From positions 186,001 through 250,000 of the forward strand of contig NZ_PYFW01000002.1 in NCBI RefSeq assembly GCF_003020125.1: a stretch of 64,000 nt of DNA, read 5' to 3'. The translations under genes and the position numbers were made by a program. Below the pieces are notes generated by a model. The model was not told where the DNA came from, did no database searches, and saw nothing but the letters and a program-made list of their open reading frames with translations. Shown here piece by piece: positions 37,020 through 45,279 of this stretch; positions within the stretch are counted from its first letter, which is position 1; each line of letters starts with the position of its first letter. Origin of the DNA: Bradyrhizobium sp. MOS003. GTDB taxonomy: Bacteria > Pseudomonadota > Alphaproteobacteria > Rhizobiales > Xanthobacteraceae.

Positions 37020-37844
37020 ATGACGAACAAACCCCTCCAGAACATCACCGGCACCATCCTCCTCGCCGGCGCCGGCAAGATGGGCGGTGCGATGCTGACC
37101 GGATGGCTTACGGGTGGACTCGATCCGCGCCGCGTCGCCGTGGTCGATCCGCATATCTCGCCCGAGATCACCGCGCTTGCCCTCAAAGGCGTCGCGCTCA
37201 ATCCCGACGCGACGACGGCCGGCCCGGTCGAGACGCTGGTCGTGGCGGTGAAACCGCAGATGTTCCGCGAGGCCGGCGCCAGTCTGAAGCAATTCGTCTC
37301 GGACAAGACATCGGTGGTGTCGATCATGGCGGGAACCACGATCGCATCGCTGCAGCAGGTCTGCGGCGGCGCCGTGGTGCGCGCGATGCCGAACACGCCG
37401 GCTGCGATCGGCCGCGGCATCACCGTCGCGGTCGCAGCCAACAACGTCAGCGCCGCGCAGCGCGCGGTGGCCGATGCGCTGCTGCGCGCCACCGGCTCGG
37501 TGGAATGGGTCGACGACGAGAACCTGATGGATGCGGTCACCGCCGTCTCCGGCTCCGGCCCGGCCTATGTGTTCCTGCTCGCCGAAGAGCTCGCCCGCGC
37601 TGGCGTCGAGGCCGGATTGCCCGAAGCACTGGCGACCAAGCTCGCACGCGAGACGGTCGCCGGCTCGGGCGAACTGCTGCACCAGTCGGAGCTGCCCTCG
37701 AGCACGCTGCGCCAGAACGTCACCTCGCCCGGCGGCACCACCGCAGCCGCACTCGGCGTGCTGATGGGCGAGCCGGGTCTGCGCGATCTGATGATCCGCG
37801 CGATTGCCGCGGCGACGCAGCGGTCGAAGGAATTGGCGAAGTAG
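37020..37844 (+). CDS. proC: Pyrroline-5-carboxylate reductase
   Basis: A 274-residue NADPH-dependent enzyme that makes proline from 1-pyrroline-5-carboxylate. It has the Rossmann motif LLAGAGKMGGAM (15-26), RAMPNTPAAIGRGIT, and the C-terminal signature AVSGSGPAYVFLLAEELARAGVEAGLPEALATKLARETVAGSGEL followed by NVTSPGGTTAAAL. Start: ATG 37020 (MTNKP). A GTG 6 codons upstream is an alternative but the family start fits 37020. Confidence 0.97.
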   Translation: MTNKPLQNITGTILLAGAGKMGGAMLTGWLTGGLDPRRVAVVDPHISPEITALALKGVALNPDATTAGPVETLVVAVKPQMFREAGASLKQFVSDKTSVVSIMAGTTIASLQQVCGGAVVRAMPNTPAAIGRGITVAVAANNVSAAQRAVADALLRATGSVEWVDDENLMDAVTAVSGSGPAYVFLLAEELARAGVEAGLPEALATKLARETVAGSGELLHQSELPSSTLRQNVTSPGGTTAAALGVLMGEPGLRDLMIRAIAAATQRSKELAK

Positions 37845-37922
37845 GCAGAGCGCGCTTCGGACCCGGCCCCGGGAAGTCCGAATGCGAAGCGATCCTGGCT
37901 GTTGCCGACAGGGAGAGCGATC

Positions 37923-39275
37923 GTGAACCTCTACGCGAAACTTCTCGAACAGCAAGCCGGCGGTCGCCCCATCAGGATCGGACTGATCGGAGCGGGTAAA
38001 TTCGGTGCGATGTACCTTCATCAGGTTCTGCGCACACCCGGCGTCCATCTGGTCGGAATTGCCGACCTGTCCCCGTCTCGCGCCCGCGAAAACCTGAACC
38101 GCGTCGGCTGGCGCCCCGAACAATACGCCGCGGCATCGCTCGAGGACGCCGTCAAGAATGGGACGACCTTCCTGACCGACGACTGGGAAGCGTTGATGAC
38201 ATGCGACGGCATCGAGGTGATCGCCGAATGTACCGGAAATCCCGTCGCGGCGGTCGAACACTGCCTTGGCGCCTTTGCCAACGGCAAGCCCGTCATCAAC
38301 GTCACCGTCGAGGCCGACGCCTTCTGCGGACCGATCCTCGCGCAACGAGCAAGACGGGCCGGCGTGATCTACAGCCTCGCCTATGGCGATCAGCCGGCCC
38401 TCGCCTGCGACCTCGTCGATTGGGCAAGGGCCTGCGGTTTCCCGGTCGTGGCGGCCGGCCGCGGCCACAAATGGCTGCCGCATTATCGGGAGTCGACGCC
38501 CGAAACGGTCTGGGACCATTGGGGCCTCTCCGCCGAGCAAGCCGCGCGCGGCGGCATGAACCCGAAGATGTTCAACGCATTCCTCGACGGCTCCAAGCCG
38601 GCGATCGAATCCGCCGCGATCGCAAACGCCACCGGGCTGGAGGCGCCCTCGCAAGGCCTCGCATTCCCGCCGGGATCGGTCGACGACATCCCGACGCTGA
38701 TGCGCCCCCGCTGCGAAGGCGGCATCCTGGAATCCAAGGGACAGGTCGAAGTCGTGTCCTGCCTGACGGCGGACGGCAAACCGATCCCCAACGACATCCG
38801 CAAGGGCGTCTGGGTCTGCTTCGAAGGCGACAGCGAGTACATCCGCAACTGCTTCCAGGAATATAGCGTCGTCACCGATCCGAGCGGCCGCTACATGAGC
38901 TCCTACAAGAAGTGGCATCTCATTGGTCTCGAGCTCGGAATTTCGGTCGCCTCGATCGCCCTGCGCAAGGAGGCGACGGGGGTCGCAACGACGTTCAACG
39001 CCGATGTTGCCGCGACAGCCAAGAAGGATATGCGCGCCGGAGATACGCTGGACGGTGAAGGCGGCTACACGGTCTTCGGCAAGCTGACGCCGGCGAGCAC
39101 GTCGCTCGCAAAGGGCTATTTGCCGCTCGGGCTTGCTCACAATGTGCGATTGACCAGGGCAGTCGCAAAGGATTCCTGCATCACCTGGGCCGATGTGGCG
39201 ATCGACGAGACGTTGCCCGCCGTGCGCATCCGAAGGGAGCAGGAAGCGTTCTATTCGTCGCAGGGAGCGCGCTAG
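37923..39275 (+). CDS. Gfo/Idh/MocA-type NAD(P) oxidoreductase with C-terminal SAF domain
   Basis: A 450-residue protein. Rossmann motif IGLIGAGKFGAM (about 19-30), a Gfo/Idh-like domain (VIAECTGNPVAAVEHCLGAFANGKPVINVTVEADAF) and a C-terminal SAF-like domain (ATAKKDMRAGDTLDGEGGYTVFGKL...AKGYLPLGLAHNVRLTRAVAKDSCITWADVAID). This architecture resembles sugar-acid or homoserine-like dehydrogenases. GTG 37923 with AGGGAG upstream is preferred over TTG 37902. Substrate unknown. Confidence 0.85.
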   Translation: MNLYAKLLEQQAGGRPIRIGLIGAGKFGAMYLHQVLRTPGVHLVGIADLSPSRARENLNRVGWRPEQYAAASLEDAVKNGTTFLTDDWEALMTCDGIEVIAECTGNPVAAVEHCLGAFANGKPVINVTVEADAFCGPILAQRARRAGVIYSLAYGDQPALACDLVDWARACGFPVVAAGRGHKWLPHYRESTPETVWDHWGLSAEQAARGGMNPKMFNAFLDGSKPAIESAAIANATGLEAPSQGLAFPPGSVDDIPTLMRPRCEGGILESKGQVEVVSCLTADGKPIPNDIRKGVWVCFEGDSEYIRNCFQEYSVVTDPSGRYMSSYKKWHLIGLELGISVASIALRKEATGVATTFNADVAATAKKDMRAGDTLDGEGGYTVFGKLTPASTSLAKGYLPLGLAHNVRLTRAVAKDSCITWADVAIDETLPAVRIRREQEAFYSSQGAR

Positions 39276-39282
39276 AAGTGCC

Positions 39283-39372
39283 GTAGGGTGGGCAAAGCGA
39301 AGCGCGCCCACGATCTGTATCCATCAAAGAAGGAATGGTGGGCACGGCGCTTTGCGCCTTTGCCCACACTAC
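39283..39372. repeat. Palindromic repeat, GTAGGGTGGGCAAAG family, copy 3
   Basis: GTAGGGTGGGCAAAGCGAAGCGCGCCCAC at the left and GTGGGCACGGCGCTTTGCGCCTTTGCCCACACTAC at the right are inverted copies. It lies between the converging oxidoreductase gene and the thioesterase gene. Confidence 0.83.
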
Positions 39373-39397
39373 GGCAGTTACGGCAGCACGTCCTTGG

Positions 39398-39790
39398 CTA
39401 CGCCCCGAGCCGCTTGTTGAACATCTCGACATTGACAAGCCCGCGCGCGTGGCGGCCCTCGCCGAGCTTGCGCGTGCCCTCGAACGCCTCGACCTCGAAG
39501 CGGATGACGCGGCGTTCGACCGTGACGACCTTCGCGGCGGTCCGCACCGTCGCGCCGACGAGGGCGGCGGCGAGATGGCGGATGTCGACCTCGGTGCCGA
39601 CGGTGACCCAGCCTGGCTGCAGCGCCGAGCGGATCGCATCGCCCGACGTCATCTCCATTTCCAGGATCATCATCGGCGTCGCATAGACGAAGGGCATGCC
39701 GGGCACGAAGTGCCCGACCGTGCGCTCCGCCGGGACCACCAGCGTGCGCTCGGCGCTCATGCCGATCGTGATGTAATCGCGTGCGTCCAT
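39398..39790 (-). CDS. Hotdog-fold thioesterase, FlK-like
   Basis: A 130-residue hotdog protein: ERTVGHFVPGMPFVYATPMMILEMEMTSGDAI and WVTVGTEVDIRHLAAALVGATVRTAAKV, as in FlK-type thioesterases, with the catalytic Thr/Glu/His constellation carried by the ATPMMILEME and EVDIRH segments. Hydrolysis of acyl-CoA thioesters is likely; substrate unknown. It is followed on the same strand by a tautomerase gene. Confidence 0.78.
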   Translation of the reverse strand: MDARDYITIGMSAERTLVVPAERTVGHFVPGMPFVYATPMMILEMEMTSGDAIRSALQPGWVTVGTEVDIRHLAAALVGATVRTAAKVVTVERRVIRFEVEAFEGTRKLGEGRHARGLVNVEMFNKRLGA

Positions 39791-39872
39791 GGTGCCTCAA
39801 ACTGCGCTGTCGTCCCGGATCTGCGCTGACGCTTGTCCGGGACGACGGCGATGGTTGCCGCTCCAGCCGAGG

Positions 39873-40076
39873 CTACTTCTTCGCCGCCGCCGCGCGCTCC
39901 ACAAAGGTCTTGCCGCCCTTCATCTTGTGGCGGAGCGGGGCTTCGTTGATCTGGATGACGACGGCATCGGCGTCGACTCCGAGATTCTTCACCAGCGCCT
40001 GGGTGATGTCGCGCATCATGCCGGCCTTCTGCTCGTCGGTGCGGCCTTCGGCCATGCTGACAGTAATCTCAGGCAT
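39873..40076 (-). CDS. 4-oxalocrotonate tautomerase family protein
   Basis: A 67-residue enzyme that begins Met-Pro-Glu-Ile-Thr (Pro2, the catalytic N-terminal proline after Met removal), then VSMAEGRTDEQKAGMMRDITQALVKNLGVDADAVVIQINEAP, the 4-OT core. Such small enzymes form hexamers and tautomerise 2-hydroxymuconate-like or related enols. ATG 40076 gives the correct catalytic proline; a longer frame would not. A palindromic repeat stands just upstream. Confidence 0.87.
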   Translation of the reverse strand: MPEITVSMAEGRTDEQKAGMMRDITQALVKNLGVDADAVVIQINEAPLRHKMKGGKTFVERAAAAKK

Positions 40077-40100
40077 TCTGTTCGCTCCCTCTTGTCTCTC

Positions 40101-40184
40101 CGTCGTGGCCGGGCTCGTCCCGGCCATCCACGGTCTTCGCTATCAAACAAGACGTGGATGCCCGGGACAAGCCCGGGCATGACG
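40101..40184. repeat. Palindromic repeat, GTCATGGCCGGGC family, copy 2
   Basis: CGTGGCCGGGCTCGTCCCGGCCATCCACG at the left and CGTGGATGCCCGGGACAAGCCCGGGCATGACG at the right. It lies between hisS and the tautomerase gene, both on the minus strand. Confidence 0.88.
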
Positions 40185-40197
40185 CTTGGCGGAATGG

Positions 40198-41718
40198 CTA
40201 TCCCCACTTCACGTCATGGCGCGCCAGGACCTCGCGCACTTTCGCAACCAGATCGGCCTCACTGCACGAAAACTGCGCCGGGCGGCTCTCGCGCCATTCC
40301 TGGTTGGAGGCGATCGCGGCGGCCGCCTTGGCGCCCTCGACCAGATCCTTGATCTGCACCTCGCCGCGCGCCTTTTCATCCGAACCCTGGATGATGACGC
40401 AAGGCGAGTTGCGGCGGTCGGCATATTTGAGCTGGTTGCCCATGTTCTTGGGATTGCCGAGATAGAGCTCGGCGCGGATGCCGGCGGTCCGCAGGGACGC
40501 CACCATCTTCTGATAGTCGGCGACGCGGTCGCGGTCGAACACGGTGACGACGACGGGACCGAACTCCGGCTTGGTGTCGAGCTTGCCGAGCAGCGTCAGC
40601 GCCGCCTGCAGCCGCGACACGCCGATCGAGAAGCCGGTCGCCGGCACCGGCTCGCCGCGAAAGCGCGAGACGAGACCATCGTAACGCCCGCCACCGCCGA
40701 CCGAGCCGAACCGCACCGGGCGGCCTTTCTCGTCCTTGGTCTCGAGCAGCAGTTCGACCTCGTAGACGGGGCCGGTGTAATATTCGAGGCCGCGCACAAC
40801 GGAGGGATCGATCTTGATGCGGTCCGCATCGTAACCCGATGCTGCGACCAGCTTGGCAATTTCTTCCAGCTCGCTCACGCCAGCCTGACCGACCTCGCTC
40901 TTGGCGAGATAGGTTTCCGCGGCGGCAATGGCCTCTTTCCAATCGTCGCGCGGCTTGGTGATGGCGAGAACGACATCAGCCTCTGCCTCACTCAGATTGG
41001 CGCCTTTCGTGAAGTCGCCCTTGCCTTCTTCACCGCCATCCCATCGTCCGGGGCCGAGTAGTTTTCGCACTTCGTCAGCGGAAAACTTGTCGAGCTTGTC
41101 AATCGCGCGCAGCACGATCAGCCTGCGCGCCGCATTCTCCTCACCACCGAGTCCGATGGCTTCCAGAACGCCGTCGAGCACTTTTCGGTTGTTGACCTTC
41201 ACGACGTAGGAGCCCCGCGCGACGCCAAGCGCCTCCATCGTGTCCGCGGCCATCATGCAGATCTCCGCATCCGCCGCCGGCGTCGCCGAGCCGACCGTGT
41301 CGGCGTCGAACTGCATGAACTGGCGGAAGCGGCCGGGGCCGGGCTTCTCGTTGCGGAAGACATAGCCGACGCGGTAGCTGCGATAGGGCAGGACCAGCGC
41401 GTCGGTGCCGTAACGCTCGCCGACATAGCGGGCGAGCGGCGCGGTCAAATCGTAGCGCAGGCTGATCCACTGCTCGTCGTCGTCCTGGAACGAGAACACG
41501 CCCTCGTTCGGGCGATCCTGGTCGGGCAGGAACTTGCCGAGCGCGTCGGTGTATTCCATCGCCGGCGTCTCCACCGGCTCGAAGCCGTAGAGCTCGTAGA
41601 CGGCGCGGATTTTCTCCACCATCTCGCGCGTCGCCCGGATCGCTGAGGGGTCGCGATCCTCGAGCCCGCGCGGCAGGCGCGCCTTCAGTTTCTGGGGTTT
41701 TTTGGGTTTTTCGGCCAT
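40198..41718 (-). CDS. hisS: Histidine--tRNA ligase, alphaproteobacterial type
   Basis: A 506-residue class II synthetase that charges tRNA(His). Motif 2 is [23 protein letters not shown] (about 122-144), the HisRS-specific motif is [20 protein letters not shown], and the C-terminal anticodon-binding domain begins near FGPVVVTVF. Bacterial HisRS are usually about 420-450 residues. The length, the loop GPGRFRQF and an insertion ([30 protein letters not shown], about 210-240) fit the alphaproteobacterial variant known to co-evolve with a tRNA(His) lacking G-1. Confidence 0.95.
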   Translation of the reverse strand: MAEKPKKPQKLKARLPRGLEDRDPSAIRATREMVEKIRAVYELYGFEPVETPAMEYTDALGKFLPDQDRPNEGVFSFQDDDEQWISLRYDLTAPLARYVGERYGTDALVLPYRSYRVGYVFRNEKPGPGRFRQFMQFDADTVGSATPAADAEICMMAADTMEALGVARGSYVVKVNNRKVLDGVLEAIGLGGEENAARRLIVLRAIDKLDKFSADEVRKLLGPGRWDGGEEGKGDFTKGANLSEAEADVVLAITKPRDDWKEAIAAAETYLAKSEVGQAGVSELEEIAKLVAASGYDADRIKIDPSVVRGLEYYTGPVYEVELLLETKDEKGRPVRFGSVGGGGRYDGLVSRFRGEPVPATGFSIGVSRLQAALTLLGKLDTKPEFGPVVVTVFDRDRVADYQKMVASLRTAGIRAELYLGNPKNMGNQLKYADRRNSPCVIIQGSDEKARGEVQIKDLVEGAKAAAAIASNQEWRESRPAQFSCSEADLVAKVREVLARHDVKWG

Positions 41719-41802
41719 CCGCGGCGTTTACCAGCCGGGGCGCGAAGCGGCAACCGGGGTAACGCAGAACTCGTCATGGCCTGAGGGCTGAGCCCCGTGT
41801 CC

Positions 41803-42327
41803 CTACGGCTGCTCCATCCGCGCCCTTAGCGCGTCCGCGTCCGCTTTCGGCAGCGATTTCAGCGTCGGCTTGATGGTTTCGCCGCCGACGATCTTGCCGT
41901 TGCGCATGAACATCCAGTCCGAAATATCGGCCTCAGCGAACTTGACCGCGTCGCCGGCCCGCTTGCCGGGCAGGTCCCGCGGTTCGTTGGCGAACACGCC
42001 CGAATAGCCTCCGCCCGGCAGCTTCTTCACCTCGGCGATCCAAATGTGCTCGCCACCCTTGCGGGTCGAGAAGCGCACTTTGAGGGCGTGCCCGGTTTCC
42101 GTGGGCTTGGGCGATTCATAAGAGGCCCAGAAGGTGGGCAGCGTGCCGCGGGCGCGCGCGATCGCGGTGTTCATCTCCGGATCGGTGGTGCGCACGTCGA
42201 CGATCGGCGAGCGGTCATCGGCTGCGACCTCGCGCGTCGGGCCGATGGTCAGGATGCCGAAAACGGAGATGCCGGTGATTGCGGCGAGAATGGCCCATTT
42301 CACGGGCTGGGGGAGTCTGGGTGCCAT
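41803..42327 (-). CDS. DUF2314 family protein with N-terminal membrane segment
   Basis: A 174-residue protein. An N-terminal hydrophobic helix (VKWAILAAITGISVFGILTIG) anchors or exports it; the remainder carries the DUF2314 features FWASYESPKPTETGHALKVRFSTRKGGEHIWIAEVKKLPGGGYSGVFANEPRDL...GDAVKFAEADISDWMFMRNGKIVG. YegJ/DUF2314 proteins have no known function. ATG 42327 is taken; a longer start at residue -19 (MNAPVR) is possible. Confidence 0.83.
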   Translation of the reverse strand: MAPRLPQPVKWAILAAITGISVFGILTIGPTREVAADDRSPIVDVRTTDPEMNTAIARARGTLPTFWASYESPKPTETGHALKVRFSTRKGGEHIWIAEVKKLPGGGYSGVFANEPRDLPGKRAGDAVKFAEADISDWMFMRNGKIVGGETIKPTLKSLPKADADALRARMEQP

Positions 42328-42406
42328 GATCGCGATGCCTCGATGTGTCGAGGCTTTGTCGCGCGGTCGCACAGGTGCGTTCATGAAAGCGACGGGCGAT
42401 GCGTTG

Positions 42407-42560
42407 TTCCCCTCGCCCCTTGTGGGAGAGGGTGGCTCGCCGCGCCAGCGGCGAGACGGGTGAGGGGTTTTATCCACGAGTCCAACTCACATTTGAATTC
42501 GCGGAGACAACCCCTCATCCGGCGCTTCGCGCCACCTTCTCCCGCAAGGGGAGAAGGAAA
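42407..42560. repeat. Intergenic repeat, CTCGCCCCTTGTGGGAGAGG type
   Basis: CCCCTCGCCCCTTGTGGGAGAGG at the left and CTTCTCCCGCAAGGGGAGAAGG at the right, with a TGAGGGGTTTTATCCACGAGTCC core. Related to 12213-12350. It lies between ilvE and the DUF2314 gene. Confidence 0.7.
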
Positions 42561-42567
42561 GAGGCGA

Positions 42568-43644
42568 TCAAAACACCTTGCGGATCCAGTTGTGGGGATC
42601 GTTGGTGCGGCCGTACTGGATGTCGACGAGCTGCTTGCGCAGGCCCATGGCGACGGGGCCGGCGGCGCCGCCGCTGATCTCGAAATCGCCGCTCACCGAG
42701 CGCACCTTGCCGATCGGCGAGATGACGGCGGCGGTGCCGCAAGCAAACGCTTCCTTCAGCCTGCCTGAGGCCGCATCCTTGCGCCACTGATCGAGCGAAT
42801 ACGGCTCCTCGCGCACGGTCTTTCCGGCATCGCGGGCCAGCGCGATGATGGAGTCGCGGGTGATGCCGGGCAGGATGGTGCCGAGCGGCGGCGTCGAGAG
42901 CGAACCGTCGTCGAACACGAAGAACACGTTCATGCCGCCGAGCTCCTCGATGTAGCGGCGCTCGATCGCATCGAGGAAGACGACCTGGTCGCAGCCGTGC
43001 TGGATCGCCTCGGCCTGGGCGCGGAGGCTCGCGGCATAATTGCCACCGCATTTGACGGCGCCGGTGCCGCCGACGGCAGCACGCGTGTAGTTCTCCGAAA
43101 CCCAGATCGAGACCGGCGCGGGCCCGCCCTTGAAATAGGAGCCGACAGGCGAAGCGATCACCGCGAAGATGTATTCGGACGACGGCTTGACGCCGAGGAA
43201 GGTCTCGCTCGCGATCATGAAGGGCCGCAGGTAAAGGCTGCCCTCGCCGCCCGGCATCCAGGCGCGATCGATGCGCACGACCTGCTCGACCGCCTCGATG
43301 AAGACGTCCTCGGGGAGCTGCGCCATTGCCATGCGGTCGGCGGAGTCCTTGAAGCGCCGCGCATTGGCGTCGGGGCGGAACAGGTTCACGCCACCGTCGT
43401 CGCGCTTGTAGGCCTTGAGGCCCTCGAAAATCTCTTGGGCGTAGTGCAGGACCGCGCCGGCCGGGTCGAGCTGGAAGTTGGCGCGCGCCTCGATCTTCGC
43501 CTCATACCAGCCGCCCTTTGCCTGGTTGTAGCGCACGATCGCCATGTGATCGGTGAAGACCCGCCCGAAGCCGGGGTCCACTAGCTTGGCCACGCGGTCC
43601 TTCTCGGACGTCGGATGGGATGCGGGCTGGATATCGAATTTCAT
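42568..43644 (-). CDS. ilvE: Branched-chain amino-acid aminotransferase
   Basis: A 358-residue class IV PLP aminotransferase for leucine, isoleucine and valine. It contains YIFAVIASPVGSYF, GTGAVKCGGNYAASLRAQAEAIQHGCDQVVFLDAIERRYIEELGGMNVFFVFDDGSL (PLP Lys in AVKCGGNY), and GTILPGITRDSII. ATG 43644 is preferred over 43650 because AAGGAC then stands 7 bases upstream. It is divergent from the marR-like gene; the spacer holds both promoters. Confidence 0.95.
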   Translation of the reverse strand: MKFDIQPASHPTSEKDRVAKLVDPGFGRVFTDHMAIVRYNQAKGGWYEAKIEARANFQLDPAGAVLHYAQEIFEGLKAYKRDDGGVNLFRPDANARRFKDSADRMAMAQLPEDVFIEAVEQVVRIDRAWMPGGEGSLYLRPFMIASETFLGVKPSSEYIFAVIASPVGSYFKGGPAPVSIWVSENYTRAAVGGTGAVKCGGNYAASLRAQAEAIQHGCDQVVFLDAIERRYIEELGGMNVFFVFDDGSLSTPPLGTILPGITRDSIIALARDAGKTVREEPYSLDQWRKDAASGRLKEAFACGTAAVISPIGKVRSVSGDFEISGGAAGPVAMGLRKQLVDIQYGRTNDPHNWIRKVF

Positions 43645-43990
43645 GCTCATGTCCTTGCCTCCCGCTGCCGGTGGCGGCGCCGTTCCGGCGCCGGCCTGCC
43701 CCTTTTCGGGCCCGGCTGGCTTGATTGGTTTTAGGCCGAACCACCGCCAGCCTTGTTACGGCCGGTTTCCGTGGCCAGCATGTCGGGCAGGACATGCTTT
43801 TGCGGAAGGCGGAAGTCCAGTATGTTTTGCCGAAACGCCGCTCGACAATCGCACGGTAAGATCTGATCCGGCCATCGTCGCCTGTCCGGCTCTCACCAGC
43901 CGCCCTTGCTTCGATGCCACCCCGCGCGAAACGATCTAAAATTTCGTGCTGGTCAATCGTTTTGTAACATTGAACCCAAGATACGTCAAT
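43645..43990. other. Divergent promoter region of ilvE and the MarR-type gene
   Basis: About 346 bases between ilvE and the MarR gene carry no other gene. The last 60 bases before the MarR ATG are AT-rich (AATCGTTTTGTAACATTGAACCC...). No repeat or perfect operator palindrome was recognised, but autoregulation by the MarR protein here is likely. Confidence 0.4.
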
Positions 43991-44533
43991 ATGACTGACA
44001 TAAATTTCGCGACTTCCTCACACGACGCCGCCGAGCCTAGGCCGGCGGCAGACGACGGAGGCAATTTGCGCTGGGATATCATCGAGCTACTGTTCTTCGC
44101 CTATCGCGACTTCGTCGGCGACCCCGACCAGGAGCTGGAGGCTTTCGGCTTCGGCCGGGCCCATCACCGGGTCATGCATTTCGTCTACCGCTATCCCGGC
44201 CTCAAGGTCGCCGACCTGCTCGACGTCCTGCGCATCACCAAACAGTCGCTCGGCCGCGTGCTCAAACAGCTGCTGGACGAGGGCTACATCGTGCAGAAGA
44301 CCGGCGACAATGACCGCCGCCAGCGCCTGCTCTACGCGACGCCGAAGGGCGAGGCGCTGGTACAGAAGCTCGCCGGGCTGCAGACCACGCGGATCACCAA
44401 GGCGCTCGCCGAGATGGCTCCGCAGGATGCGGAAACCGTCAAGCGCTTCCTGCGCGCAATGATCGATCGCGACGATCCGGACAAGGTGCTCGAGACGATC
44501 TTCGCTTCCGTCAACCACGACACCAAGGAGTGA
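43991..44533 (+). CDS. petP: MarR family regulator, PetP-like
   Basis: A 180-residue winged-helix regulator. The HTH is VADLLDVLRITKQSLGRVLKQLLDEGYIVQKTGDNDRRQRLLYATPKGEALV (about 75-125), with the MarR wing. It begins with NLRWDIIELLFFAYRDFVGDPDQELEAFGFGRAHHRVMHFVYR. In alphaproteobacteria a MarR protein encoded just before an OmpR-type response regulator is PetP, studied with PetR in Rhodobacter capsulatus and needed for cytochrome bc1 expression there. The ATGTG... stop-start overlap with the next gene supports one operon. Assignment from synteny and family, not by direct comparison. Confidence 0.75.
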   Translation: MTDINFATSSHDAAEPRPAADDGGNLRWDIIELLFFAYRDFVGDPDQELEAFGFGRAHHRVMHFVYRYPGLKVADLLDVLRITKQSLGRVLKQLLDEGYIVQKTGDNDRRQRLLYATPKGEALVQKLAGLQTTRITKALAEMAPQDAETVKRFLRAMIDRDDPDKVLETIFASVNHDTKE

Positions 44534-44535
44534 CC

Positions 44536-45261
44536 GTGCCGCTTGCAGCCACGCTCGCCCGCCCGCCGGCGCGCCCGGCCGATGACGCCCCGCATCTGTT
44601 GCTCGTCGACGACGACCGCCGCATCCGCGATCTGCTCTCGCGCTTCCTCGCCGGCGAGGGCTACCGCGTCACCACCGCCGCGAGTGCCGGCGATGCACGC
44701 TCGAAGCTGCTGGGTCTGCATTTCGACCTCTTGATCCTCGACGTGATGATGCCCGGCGAGACCGGCTTCGATCTCGCCCGCTTCATCCGGACGTCCTCCT
44801 CGGTGCCGATCGTGATGCTGACGGCGCGCCATGAAGCGGAGGCCCGCATCGAGGGGCTGCAGATCGGTGCCGACGACTACGTGGCGAAACCGTTCGAGCC
44901 GCGCGAGCTGGCGCTGCGCATCAACAACATCCTCAAGCGGGCCGCGCCGCCGCCGCAGGCCGCAGCGGTGGAGAAGATCGCCTTCGGGCCCTACATCTAT
45001 CATCTCGATCGTGGTGAGTTGCGGCAGGGCGAGGAGGTCATCCACCTCACTGACCGCGAGCGCGAGATGCTGCGCATTCTCTCGGAGACCCCGGGCGAGA
45101 CCGTGCCGCGCAGTGCGCTGACCGGCAACGGCAGCGTCAACGAGCGCGCCGTCGACGTGCAGATCAACCGCCTCAGGCGCAAGATCGAGACCGACCCCGC
45201 CAATCCGCTGTTCCTCCAGGCGGTGCGCGGCATCGGCTACCGCCTGGTGGCCTCGCCATAA
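44536..45261 (+). CDS. petR: OmpR-type response regulator, PetR-like
   Basis: A 241-residue response regulator with a receiver domain (D25-D27 acidic pocket, phospho-acceptor D69 in LLILDVMMPG, T97/A98 and K118 in VAKPFEP) and a C-terminal winged-helix domain (EVIHLTDREREMLRIL...NERAVDVQINRLRRKIETDP...RGIGYRLVA). GTG 44536 has AAGGAG five bases upstream; GTG 44530 lacks it. It follows the MarR-type gene with overlap and precedes the sensor kinase gene by 18 bases. Target genes are unknown. Confidence 0.9.
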   Translation: MPLAATLARPPARPADDAPHLLLVDDDRRIRDLLSRFLAGEGYRVTTAASAGDARSKLLGLHFDLLILDVMMPGETGFDLARFIRTSSSVPIVMLTARHEAEARIEGLQIGADDYVAKPFEPRELALRINNILKRAAPPPQAAAVEKIAFGPYIYHLDRGELRQGEEVIHLTDREREMLRILSETPGETVPRSALTGNGSVNERAVDVQINRLRRKIETDPANPLFLQAVRGIGYRLVASP

Positions 45262-45279
45262 ATCAGTGAAGCCTGACCG

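Noticed and set aside
36984..39311. A 775-codon open frame on the minus strand across proC and the oxidoreductase
   Set aside because: It crosses two real genes and the spacer between them, and its sequence has no domain; proC and the oxidoreductase explain the coding signal.
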